From: a bacterium | Lineage (GTDB): Bacteria > Patescibacteriota > Minisyncoccia > Moranbacterales > DUUL01 | Length of the DNA stretch: 9,602 bases | Reading direction: 5' to 3' | Assembly: GCA_030626045.1 (NCBI GenBank) | Contig: DAOUPS010000029.1 | Coordinates: 1 to 9,602 of the forward strand | Part shown: positions 1-5,651 of the stretch, one piece after another | Layout: every line of letters starts with the position of its first letter | Position numbering within the stretch: position 1 is the first letter of the stretch | The notes under the pieces: model-generated | The model's database searches: none | Seen by the model: the letters and a program-made list of their open reading frames with translations, nothing else | What the model was told of the DNA's origin: nothing | Made by a program: the position numbers and the translations under genes

Positions 1-392
1 ATGACTGCAATAGTCGGCTTTATCATTGAAAGCAAATATTTCATATCTCCTCTTCTGTCAGTTCCCATTTCCAGTACCAGCACTTTTGGAAAATCGCGTG
101 AAAAAATCGATACGCAGGTTCCCGCTAACAGTACATCAGCCCATCTGAACATTGAGGAATAGCCTGATGGAAGAAATAATACCGCCAGCGGCAGTCCGAT
201 TTCCGTGTTAAAACTTTTAGGATTTCCGCGAATATCCGGACACCTTCCCAACTCGTCAAGGATCACTTCCTTAACAAACGTTTTGTTCGTTGTTCCTGCA
301 ATGGCAATTACTATCGGTTTATGCCGCCAAATAACGATCTTTGTCAATATTTTTAAATAATATTGGACTAATTGTTTAAACATTTTTTTCAT
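1..392 (-). CDS. Mur ligase family protein (MurF-like), C-terminus beyond window
   Basis: The first 130 residues of a Mur ligase-type ATP-dependent amide ligase; the rest lies left of base 1. A short amphipathic start (MKKMFKQLVQYYLK) leads straight into the ATP-binding domain, so the usual ~100-residue MurF N-terminal UDP-binding domain is absent, as I recall for CPR homologues. Supporting motifs are KSFNTEIGLPLAVL and VLVLEMGTDRRGDMKYL, which match the MurF pattern. The P-loop, normally GxxGKT, reads GTTNKTFVKE at about residues 33-42, so the glycine before the lysine is Asn. MurF normally adds D-Ala-D-Ala to the UDP-MurNAc tripeptide in the cytoplasm; with this change the substrate and activity are uncertain. 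The start at 392 is preferred because AAAGG lies about 5 bases upstream; a second ATG is at 383. It overlaps the aminotransferase end by 17 bases, suggesting translational coupling. Confidence 0.82.
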   Translation of the reverse strand, partial: MKKMFKQLVQYYLKILTKIVIWRHKPIVIAIAGTTNKTFVKEVILDELGRCPDIRGNPKSFNTEIGLPLAVLFLPSGYSSMFRWADVLLAGTCVSIFSRDFPKVLVLEMGTDRRGDMKYLLSMIKPTIAV

Positions 393-1662
393 TATGCCTT
401 TTTATGGAATTGTTCCTATTGAATCGCTGAATCTGTTCAAAAAAGCGCTTCATTCTGTCCATTGCCTTGATTATATCTCTTCTTTTTTGTCCAAAACAAA
501 GACGAATATGGTTTTCTCCTGTCGGACCAAACGCAATTCCGGGAACAACAGCCGTTTTTGCTTTATTTAACAGTTCAAGCGAGAACCGCCAAGAAAGAGA
601 TTTGATCTGGTACGGCTTTACATCATCAGTTTTAAAGAAGCGCTGTTTTTGATAATCAGTAAATTCGTTTATGCATTTTTCTGTCATTCTGGGGAATACG
701 AAATATGCCGAGGAGGGCTTTTCGTACTCAAGCCACTCGGACATTTCATCTAGTTTTCGGCAAATCAGTTTTCGACGATACTTGAATTCTATTCGATACG
801 CGTCAATGTCGCTTTTTGCCATTTCCAGCGCCGCTAAAGCGGCCCACTGAGAGACAACAGGGGCACAGGTTACCAGTGCATCATGTACACCTAATATCTT
901 TTGGGCCAGTTTTTTGTCTGTCGCTAGATAGGCCACCCGCCATCCGGTCATGGCGTAGGCTTTCGAGAATGAAAAAATATATACAAATCGCTTTCTGAAA
1001 GCCTGGAATTTGGCAAGCGTAAAAAACTCTTCGTTTCGGTCATAGAGAAAGTCCTTATATACTTCATCGGACAAAATATATAAGTTATGGAGTTCAGCTA
1101 ACTCAACTATCTGCATAAGCTGGTTCCTGCTGTATACCGTGCCTGTCGGATTATTCGGATTACAATAAAGTATGGCTTTTGTTTTCGGCGTGATACGCTT
1201 TTTGAGCTGTTCAACATTGAATGTCCAACCACGATCTTCATTAAGCGGAACAAATACCGGAGTACCACGGGCTGTTTTGATCGCCGATTGGTAAGACGTA
1301 TAAGTTGGGTCCGGAATAAGCACCTCATCACCGGGTTCGAGGATCGTTAAAAATGTGGCGGTGATTGCTTCGATCGACCCTGCCGTAATAATGATCTCAT
1401 TTTCAAAATCATAAAAAATATTTTGTTTGGAAAGATCATATTCAATGGCTTCACGAAGTTCAAGAAGCCCGGGAGAGAGTGAGTAGCGCGCCACTCTTCC
1501 GTCTTGTATCGCTTCGATTGCTTTCTGTTTAACGCATTCCGGCGTGTCAAAACTGGGAATTCCTTGTGCCAGCGAGACAACTCCAGGAATCCGCGCGGAG
1601 CGGATTTCCATCTCTTTAATCGGCGATATGAGAACTTCATTTACGGTATTCATATGGACCAT
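376..1662 (-). CDS. PLP-dependent aminotransferase, class I/II (fold type I)
   Basis: A 428-residue cytoplasmic aminotransferase that should move an amino group between an amino acid and a 2-oxo acid using PLP. Visible landmarks are NPNNPTG (168-174, cofactor Asn171), SDEVY (198-202, Asp199 and Tyr202), the Schiff-base lysine K234 in FSFSKAYAMTGWR, R242 for the PLP phosphate, and R387 in NHIRLCFG for the substrate carboxylate. All key residues are present, so it is probably active. Residues about 327-357 look like an extra segment before SLELLNKAKTAVVPG, in the small domain. The substrate cannot be read from sequence; the aspartate/aromatic/alanine aminotransferase families are candidates. 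Two in-frame starts, 1662 and 1653, are possible and neither has a clear Shine-Dalgarno site. It follows the 1690-2571 gene by 27 bases and overlaps the Mur-like gene, so a joint role in envelope or amino-acid metabolism is inferred. Confidence 0.93.
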   Translation of the reverse strand: MVHMNTVNEVLISPIKEMEIRSARIPGVVSLAQGIPSFDTPECVKQKAIEAIQDGRVARYSLSPGLLELREAIEYDLSKQNIFYDFENEIIITAGSIEAITATFLTILEPGDEVLIPDPTYTSYQSAIKTARGTPVFVPLNEDRGWTFNVEQLKKRITPKTKAILYCNPNNPTGTVYSRNQLMQIVELAELHNLYILSDEVYKDFLYDRNEEFFTLAKFQAFRKRFVYIFSFSKAYAMTGWRVAYLATDKKLAQKILGVHDALVTCAPVVSQWAALAALEMAKSDIDAYRIEFKYRRKLICRKLDEMSEWLEYEKPSSAYFVFPRMTEKCINEFTDYQKQRFFKTDDVKPYQIKSLSWRFSLELLNKAKTAVVPGIAFGPTGENHIRLCFGQKRRDIIKAMDRMKRFFEQIQRFNRNNSIKRHNEKNV

Positions 1663-1689
1663 ATAATACGGAATTGTTTCAAAGCCGGT

Positions 1690-2571
1690 TTATTCATTGG
1701 CAGATTCTCTGGTAATGCCGATAAACTCTTTTTTGTCTTTTAAGATTTTTTCTTTATCTAAAAAGCCATCGGGTAAACGATCCAATCTTTCTCCCAGAGA
1801 ATTTTCATCAATCACGCCTTGTCTTATTTCATGAAAAAATAAAAAGAAATCAATTTTTTTTGTGCCGCATGGAAATAATTTTCGCGCGGTTCGCGAATCA
1901 GACAAAAACCATCTTCGAAAATTTTCATTCTCCAAATACCCGTTTTTTCCGGCTAACTCTTCCTTCAGAATTTTCGGGTTATTGCAATTTATTACCAAGT
2001 AAAGAAGAACTTTCTCAATAGTATTTTTTAGTTTTTCTATTCTTTCATTCAGTTCACCCAGCCCTTCCTTATTTTTAATAAATCTCCTTATTTGCCCAAA
2101 TACAAATCCTGTGTCTACCAGCGCCGAATTGCCAATAACATCATATAAGCTGCAATCATCACTAACAGAAATGCCATCCTCTTCTACTAATCCTTCGGCT
2201 CTATTAAGCAGGTTGAATAAATTTTCTTTGATGGTTTTTTCCGTTTTGTTCACCAGATCAATTAAGCTATCCGCGGCCTCAAGAAAATCCTGTTTATTTT
2301 CAACCCCTTGCTCTTCTATTTCTTTATTCAAGCATTCAATCTGCTTTTCCGTTAATTCCAAAAAATTTAAATATTCCTCTGCCTTGGCTTCTATTTTTTT
2401 TAACATCCTGATCTTTTCTTTTTGTTCTTCATCTTGTTCGGCGCTTTGCTGTCCTGTGTCCTTTTCCGTATCTTGCTCTACGTTTTGTTCTTCATCCTGT
2501 TCCAACTGTCCCGTATTCTGCTTTAGCCGCTCTGAACCCAGATCGGGTTTTGGCATTTCAAATTGGCTCAT
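1690..2571 (-). CDS. Acidic, coiled-coil-rich hypothetical protein
   Basis: A 293-residue soluble protein that I do not recognise. Residues 1-50 are low-complexity and rich in Gln, Glu and Asp, with repeated E/Q-D-E-E-Q and D-T-E/G units. Residues about 50-140 are charged and heptad-like (EKIRMLKKIEAKAEEYLNFL), consistent with a coiled coil. The remainder (about 140-293) is a mixed, probably helical domain with DCSLYDVIGNSALVDTGFVF and RRWFLSDSRTARKLFPCGTK. There is no signal peptide or membrane helix. The disordered acidic N-terminus followed by a helical domain resembles another gene in this window (7278-8030), but I see no clear shared sequence. It is probably first in the unit with the aminotransferase and Mur-like gene. 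The ATG has no Shine-Dalgarno site. Length and composition support a real gene; the function is unknown. Confidence 0.75.
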   Translation of the reverse strand: MSQFEMPKPDLGSERLKQNTGQLEQDEEQNVEQDTEKDTGQQSAEQDEEQKEKIRMLKKIEAKAEEYLNFLELTEKQIECLNKEIEEQGVENKQDFLEAADSLIDLVNKTEKTIKENLFNLLNRAEGLVEEDGISVSDDCSLYDVIGNSALVDTGFVFGQIRRFIKNKEGLGELNERIEKLKNTIEKVLLYLVINCNNPKILKEELAGKNGYLENENFRRWFLSDSRTARKLFPCGTKKIDFFLFFHEIRQGVIDENSLGERLDRLPDGFLDKEKILKDKKEFIGITRESANE

Positions 2572-2672
2572 TATAAAAATATTAATGAATTAAGAATAAA
2601 ATCAGCTTATCAACTTCAAAAATTCAACATTAATGGGAACAGTCCCTTAATTTGAAAAACTCGATCATTCTC

Positions 2673-2681
2673 ATTCTAGCA
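2673..2681 (-). promoter_or_regulatory. Candidate extended -10 promoter for the 2571 to 1 gene unit
   Basis: On the minus strand TGCTAGAAT matches the extended -10 pattern TGnTATAAT with one mismatch. A weak -35 (TGGAAA) lies 16 bases upstream. It would give a leader of about 95 bases ahead of the ATG at 2571. The leader contains GGGACTGTTCCC (2646-2635), a small palindrome that resembles one end of the dispersed repeat described below. This is the best candidate in the gap but is not proven. Confidence 0.35.
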
Positions 2682-2701
2682 CTTTTTTTGATATTTTCCA
2701 G

Positions 2702-2707
2702 TATAAT
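2702..2707 (+). promoter_or_regulatory. TATAAT -10-like box with no gene downstream
   Basis: A perfect TATAAT stands on the plus strand at 2702-2707, in a gap that holds no plus-strand gene. No good -35 was found at 16-18 bases upstream. With the hairpin and U-tract at 2809-2845 it could bound a short transcript. In AT-rich DNA such a hexamer can arise by chance. Confidence 0.25.
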
Positions 2708-2713
2708 AAATGC

Positions 2714-2845
2714 TTATCTCTCCTCTTCTGGGACGGCTTCAAAACTGATTTAACTTAGAAAAGACAATAAATATGACTTGCGAATCAAAGCGTGTGCAGC
2801 AATTACAGCAAACACTCCACACTAAAATGCGGAGTGTTTGTTTTT
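2714..2845 (+). ncRNA. Candidate small RNA between an orphan -10 box and a terminator
   Basis: About 130 bases run from the point expected for initiation below the TATAAT at 2702 to a strong plus-strand terminator ending at 2845. The only short reading frame (ATG at 2773) runs through the terminator hairpin and has no ribosome site, so it is unlikely to be a gene. The transcript would end just past the stop of the exported protein gene on the other strand (2862), so it would not be antisense to that coding region. Direct evidence is limited to the two signals; no known RNA family is recognised. Confidence 0.2.
2809..2845 (+). terminator. Intrinsic terminator hairpin
   Basis: CAAACACTCC (2809-2818) pairs perfectly with GGAGTGTTTG (2831-2840) around a 12-base loop and is followed by TTTTT, which is the terminator pattern for the plus strand. 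On the minus strand the same hairpin lies 17 bases after the stop of the gene at 2862-3308 but is followed only by CTGTAATT, so it may double as that gene's 3' end with low efficiency. No plus-strand gene lies upstream. Confidence 0.7.
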
Positions 2846-2861
2846 GCTACTTAGGGATTGT

Positions 2862-3308
2862 TTAATGAAGCCATCCTGATCGGAAATGTCCAAAATGTCC
2901 GCCTCGATGTTCCCGCCCAAACAGATACAAATCAATATTATTGTCTTTTGCCCATTTCCTCATCTCTTCTCTATGTTTCCTAAATTCTCCTCTCTTTTCT
3001 ACTGCCTCTTTTTGAAGTTCTTTCCTTTTTTCCAAGATCAACGCTTTCTGCTCTTCCGTAATTTTGCCGTTTTTTACGGCATCATCAAGCCTTTCCATTC
3101 GTCTTTCTTCTCTCATCTCCCGTCTTTCCTTTCTGTGCTGCTCAAAAACATCTTCAACTTCGTCTTTGTTCAAATCAAATTGATCCGCCAGCTTTTGGAC
3201 GACTGACTCATATTTAGCATCATCTGCCAATACGGCATTCACCCCAAGAACACCAACTAATGAAATTGCCCCAAGAATAAGCGCTGTGATAATGATCTTT
3301 TTATTCAT
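2862..3308 (-). CDS. Exported helical protein with His/Gly-rich C-terminus
   Basis: 148 residues. Residues 1-28 form a signal peptide: basic MNKK, a hydrophobic stretch, and a likely cut after AVLA before DDAKY. The mature part has a segment KLADQFDLNKDEVEDVFEQHR (about 39-59), a very charged helix rich in Arg and Glu, then GKITEEQKALILEKRKELQ (about 81-99). The DLNKDEV and ITEEQK halves recall DUF2680-like or Spy/CpxP-like helical periplasmic proteins, but this is pattern resemblance only. The tail has GREHRGGHFGHFRSGWLH (131-148), with four His that could bind metal. It lies downstream of the membrane protein and sigma factor on the same strand with a 130-base gap, so it may have its own promoter and be a target of the sigma factor. 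The exported location is likely; the role is inferred. Confidence 0.78.
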   Translation of the reverse strand: MNKKIIITALILGAISLVGVLGVNAVLADDAKYESVVQKLADQFDLNKDEVEDVFEQHRKERREMREERRMERLDDAVKNGKITEEQKALILEKRKELQKEAVEKRGEFRKHREEMRKWAKDNNIDLYLFGREHRGGHFGHFRSGWLH

Positions 3309-3438
3309 ATGTATTCTTTGTCTTTTACTTTTTAATACTGTGAAACTTTTTTACTTTTTGACGCCGGCCTTAAGCTTCATATAAGGTATACGCTATTCCC
3401 TTAAAAAGTTTGCACAAATCAACTGTTCAAAAAAACGA

Positions 3439-4206
3439 TTATGCCCGAATTTGGTTTAATAACAAATGTTTATTGGGATAGAATCTATTGTTAAGTAAGA
3501 GTTTTCCTCGCCGTTTTAAAGGCTTTATGCCGGTTGCTTTAAAAGAATTACTGTTAACCTTCTTACCGACAATCATTACTTTTACACCGACCTTCAAAAT
3601 CCTTTCCTTTCTTATTCGAGTGTTTTCATCAAAAATTACAGTCCATTCTTTTCCGTTTCTTGTTTTAAGAACAAAGCTTTCTTTTTCTTTCTGTTCAATC
3701 GTCCCGGCGATTATTCCATCCCCAGACTCCAAGAGATATTCAGCGCGCGGTAAAATGATCTTTCGGAATTGCGGCGCTCTCCGAGAAAATTGATCTTCGA
3801 TTTTTTCGTTCATTCGCGCGATGTGCGTGCCCACGCCAAGAATCGACACTATAATCAAAATAATTCCCGCAACAAAAAGAACATTGTATCGGTAGCCCTT
3901 TTTTGTTTTCCGAAATATCAAATAACCTAAAACAAAACAAAAAATGAATAACCCTATCCAGAGGTACGGAGCGAAAAAAATAAGCAATTTTAAATATTTT
4001 CCGGCTTTAAGCTGGCAGAATAACTCGAAATCAAAGTCAACAACATTAAGTAAAGCCAGCGAAAAGAATGCCGCTGACAAGATCACCATACATGCAAGAA
4101 TTCCCCAATACAGATAATTTTTGAGATTTATTTTCCATTTTGGATCCGGAACAATATGCTCATCTTTGATCGTATCGATTATTTTTTTCGATGTTTTTCT
4201 TTTCAT
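3439..4206 (-). CDS. Membrane protein with DUF5666-like domain, probable anti-sigma/sensor partner
   Basis: 255 residues. A cytoplasmic N-terminal segment (1-32) with HIVPDPKWKINLKNY precedes three membrane helices at about 33-55, 73-97 and 106-126. The C-terminal part (about 130-255) should be outside the membrane. It holds a small beta domain at about 163-228 (GIIAGTIEQKEKESFVLKT, then GKEWTVIFDENTRI and LKVGVKVMIVGKK), which matches the pattern of DUF5666 domains. The gene begins 4 bases after the sigma factor stop, so the two are almost certainly co-transcribed and probably translationally coupled. In ECF systems the gene right after the sigma factor commonly encodes its membrane anti-sigma; here the short N-terminal segment would be the sigma-binding part. 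No classical zinc anti-sigma motif (HxxxCxxC) is present, so this would be a different class. The anti-sigma role is inferred from position. Confidence 0.8.
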   Translation of the reverse strand: MKRKTSKKIIDTIKDEHIVPDPKWKINLKNYLYWGILACMVILSAAFFSLALLNVVDFDFELFCQLKAGKYLKLLIFFAPYLWIGLFIFCFVLGYLIFRKTKKGYRYNVLFVAGIILIIVSILGVGTHIARMNEKIEDQFSRRAPQFRKIILPRAEYLLESGDGIIAGTIEQKEKESFVLKTRNGKEWTVIFDENTRIRKERILKVGVKVMIVGKKVNSNSFKATGIKPLKRRGKLLLNNRFYPNKHLLLNQIRA

Positions 4207-4210
4207 TGCC

Positions 4211-4792
4211 CTATTTATTTAAATATATTCCTTGTTTTTTCGCTTCCTGGATGATCATCTTCTTTCCGCGATTCACGAGCGCCGCGACAGTACCCTTTGG
4301 TTTCCTTAAAATATCCATCATCTCTTCATAGCTCTTCTCTTCCAAAAATCTTAGGATAAGAACTTCTTTGTACCTGAACGGCATATCGTTGATTATTCTT
4401 TCTACTTTTTCCAGATTGTCTTTCATTTCTATTTCGTTTTCAACATTAATGTTCGACTTGAAAATTTTTAATAATTCCTCATCTTCCAGTTGCACAGATT
4501 GAGGGCGAGCATGCTTTTTTCTGATCTCATCAATGGTACAGTTCCTAGCGATACGGTATATCCACGTTGAAAACTTGAACGAATCATCGTAATCATTCAA
4601 GTTCCGATACGCTTTTATAAAAACCTCTTGAATAATGTCTTCCGCATCTTCGCTGTTAAAATATGAGATTCTCTTTATGTAGCGAAAAAGGCGTTCTTGG
4701 TACCTAAGAACAAGCTCCTCAAATATGTCCAGTTCTGTTTTCGATAGTTCAACAATTCTACTATCGGACATTTTACTCAACTGTTCATTCAT
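4211..4792 (-). CDS. ECF-type RNA polymerase sigma-70 factor
   Basis: 193 residues, normal for an ECF sigma factor, which directs RNA polymerase to a small set of stress promoters. Region sigma-2 spans about 25-93, with EDAEDIIQEVFIKAYRNL (core-binding and -10 recognition) and FSTWIYRIARNCTIDEIRKK. Region sigma-4 spans about 126-180, with MPFRYKEVLILRFLEEKSYEE and a helix-turn-helix ending PKGTVAALVNRGKKMI, close to the family pattern PxGTVKSRLxRAR. The region between (95-125) is short and acidic, as expected when sigma-3 is missing. The start at 4792 has no clear Shine-Dalgarno site. Just 10 bases upstream begins a 100-bp palindromic repeat that forms most of the leader. The next gene starts 4 bases after the stop and is the probable membrane anti-sigma or sensor. 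Confidence in the family is high; the regulon is not known. Confidence 0.95.
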   Translation of the reverse strand: MNEQLSKMSDSRIVELSKTELDIFEELVLRYQERLFRYIKRISYFNSEDAEDIIQEVFIKAYRNLNDYDDSFKFSTWIYRIARNCTIDEIRKKHARPQSVQLEDEELLKIFKSNINVENEIEMKDNLEKVERIINDMPFRYKEVLILRFLEEKSYEEMMDILRKPKGTVAALVNRGKKMIIQEAKKQGIYLNK

Positions 4793-4802
4793 TGTTGTTT
4801 CA

Positions 4803-4902
4803 AGGGATTGCTTCCAAACTAGCCATGTCGTTCGCGAGCGACATGGCTAGCTCCGTTAGTCCCACCTAGGCAGGATCAGGAGTTAATCTGGCAACAGTCC
4901 CT
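4803..4902 (+). repeat. Dispersed palindromic repeat, copy A (full-length, MITE-like)
   Basis: A 100-bp element with imperfect inverted ends: AGGGATTGCTTCC (4803-4815) against AGGGACTGTTGCC read from the other end (4890-4902), 10 of 13 matching. Inside is a strong hairpin, CTAGCCATGTCG (4819-4830) and CGACATGGCTAG (4839-4850), separated by TTCGCGAG. A conserved right block, GTCCCACCTAGGCAGGATCAG, starts at 4859. Related copies lie at 8979-9070 and 9326-9419, and a truncated one at 4978-5017. There is no open reading frame, so any mobility would depend on enzymes supplied elsewhere. It fills the leader of the sigma factor gene. Confidence 0.75.
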
Positions 4903-4919
4903 CTTGTTCTCTCTCTTAG

Positions 4920-4925
4920 ATTATA
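4920..4925 (-). promoter_or_regulatory. Candidate -10 box for the sigma factor operon
   Basis: Reading the minus strand, a perfect TATAAT (GTATAATCT) lies at 4925-4920. A TTGACA box is at 4971-4966 but is much too far upstream to pair with it, and the hexamer at normal spacing (CAAACA) is a poor -35. If used, transcription would start near 4912 and the leader would run through the whole repeat copy A before the ATG at 4792. Confidence 0.4.
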
Positions 4926-4977
4926 CGTTTGGATGATATAAATGTTTGCGTTTCCAATCTTACACTGTCAAGATATT

Positions 4978-5017
4978 ATTTCAAGGAATTGCTTCCGAGC
5001 CAGCTTGGCAATTTTTT
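4978..5017 (+). repeat. Truncated repeat, copy D (left end only)
   Basis: TTTCAAGGAATTGCTTCCGA matches the left end of copy A (TTTCAAGGGATTGCTTCCAA) at 18 of 20 positions, and resemblance continues over the next few bases (GCCAGC against ACTAGC). The central hairpin and right block are missing. AATTGC (4987-4992) pairs with GCAATT (5008-5013), giving a small stem followed by T residues, so the fragment could form a weak hairpin. It lies between the divergent sigma and small membrane protein genes. Confidence 0.5.
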
Positions 5018-5041
5018 CGACATCCCAACTATTCATTATCA

Positions 5042-5050
5042 TGCTATAAT
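5042..5050 (+). promoter_or_regulatory. Extended -10 promoter for the small membrane protein
   Basis: TGCTATAAT is a perfect extended -10 (TGnTATAAT). Initiation would fall near 5057, leaving a leader of about 20 bases before the GTG at 5078. A -35-like TCGACA (5017-5022) is 5 bases too distant for normal spacing, as is tolerated for extended -10 promoters. Confidence 0.55.
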
Positions 5051-5077
5051 AAGTACACTAACTAATTAAAAAACACT

Positions 5078-5278
5078 GTGGAAGAGATTCTTAAAAAGCT
5101 CGAGGAGCAAGATAAAAAGCTTGATGATATCTACGCAACTGTAAGGAAAATAAAAATATATTTTCTTACGGCGCTTATTTTTACGGTCGTTGCGTTTGTA
5201 GCTCCGCTAATTGGCCTTGTTTTTTTAATTCCATGGTTTTTGAAAACTATGGGCAACGCCTATCAAGGACTGTTATAG
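5078..5278 (+). CDS. Small coiled-coil plus membrane-helix protein (CPR-type)
   Basis: 66 residues starting at GTG. Residues 1-25 (EEILKKLEEQDKKLDDIYATV) form a short charged heptad-like helix. Residues about 27-58 are hydrophobic and hold two prolines (P43, P52), which fits two short membrane helices or one kinked one, with the VAPLIGLVFLIPWFL segment. I recall a very similar small protein, with a coiled-coil start and a PLIGL..IP..L membrane part, as common in Patescibacteria genomes; its role is unknown. The start is supported by the extended -10 just upstream. There is no Shine-Dalgarno site. It is transcribed away from the sigma factor gene. It may assemble as an oligomer in the membrane, which is inference. 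Confidence 0.72.
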   Translation: MEEILKKLEEQDKKLDDIYATVRKIKIYFLTALIFTVVAFVAPLIGLVFLIPWFLKTMGNAYQGLL

Positions 5279-5317
5279 CTTGAAAAATATTTGCTGAATG
5301 ATAGAATGACCTGCTAG

Positions 5318-5323
5318 TATAAA
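5318..5323 (+). promoter_or_regulatory. Candidate -10 box ahead of the 5354 gene
   Basis: TATAAA (5318-5323), within AGTATAAATTA, is a good -10 match. No convincing -35 lies at 16-18 bases; TTGCTG (5291-5296) is 21 bases away. It would give a leader of about 25 bases containing the strong ribosome site. Confidence 0.35.
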
Positions 5324-5342
5324 TTACAAAAAATTTCAGAAA

Positions 5343-5348
5343 AGGAGG
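5343..5348 (+). promoter_or_regulatory. Strong Shine-Dalgarno site setting a GTG start
   Basis: AGGAGG (within AAAGGAGGT) lies 5 bases before GTG at 5354, an ideal spacing. It is one of only two strong ribosome sites in the window, the other being at 6613-6618 before the hotdog-like gene. It fixes the start of this gene despite the non-ATG codon. Confidence 0.85.
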
Positions 5349-5353
5349 TACTT

Positions 5354-5575
5354 GTGGGGGAAAAAGCGACATCAGAAACGTTTTGCCGGGGACAATTAGT
5401 CATCGTTATGGACATGGAAAGCGGTAAAAAAGTTCAATGCATTGTTTTTTCGGTTAATGAAACTATTACCGTAAGATCTATAAATAGAGACATAGAACTT
5501 ACATTTGATAAAGAAACCTTGAAAGGAGAAACAATATTTGGACCTTGTGCACTTATGCATGTGAAAATAAGATAG
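5354..5575 (+). CDS. Small beta-rich hypothetical protein
   Basis: 73 residues, start fixed by a perfect Shine-Dalgarno site. I do not recognise the family. The sequence alternates beta-prone segments: RGQLVIVMDME, KKVQCIVFSVNETITVRSI, RDIELTFDKETLKG and CALMHVKIR. This suggests a small barrel of the SH3/OB or PilZ-like kind, but no family motif is present. Three cysteines occur (C11, C29, C65), with no metal-site spacing. There is no signal peptide or membrane helix, so it is probably cytoplasmic. The strong ribosome site implies high translation. It ends 36 bases before an intrinsic terminator and converges on the TrmB gene, so it forms a transcription unit alone or with the small membrane protein. 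Confidence 0.7.
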   Translation: MGEKATSETFCRGQLVIVMDMESGKKVQCIVFSVNETITVRSINRDIELTFDKETLKGETIFGPCALMHVKIR

Positions 5576-5607
5576 AGACTTCCTGATCCACAGCACTTAA
5601 CTCAGTA

Positions 5608-5651
5608 CTCCAGCGGTTGGCAAAATGCCGGCCGCTTTTAATTTTTCGGCA
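5608..5651 (+). terminator. Intrinsic terminator within a 44-bp repeated sequence (copy 1)
   Basis: AGCGGTTGGCA (5612-5622) pairs with TGCCGGCCGCT (5626-5636) as an 11-bp stem with two G-U pairs and an AAA loop, followed by TTTAATTTTT. It ends the plus-strand gene at 5354-5575. The 44 bases 5608-5651 recur without a change at 7081-7124, after another plus-strand gene. The TrmB stop codon and its last residues P-K-N lie inside the T-rich tail. Confidence 0.8.

Noticed and set aside
2111..2593. Ser/Cys-rich frame opposite the acidic coiled-coil gene
   Set aside because: Serine and cysteine runs are the antisense shadow of Glu/Gln codons; the minus-strand frame has better composition and neighbours.
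2773..2868. Short plus-strand frame starting at ATG 2773
   Set aside because: It reads through the terminator hairpin, has no ribosome site and no protein-like composition.
4978..5017. Copy D as an intrinsic terminator
   Set aside because: It has a small stem and a T run on the plus strand, but no plus-strand gene lies upstream; truncated repeat is the simpler reading.
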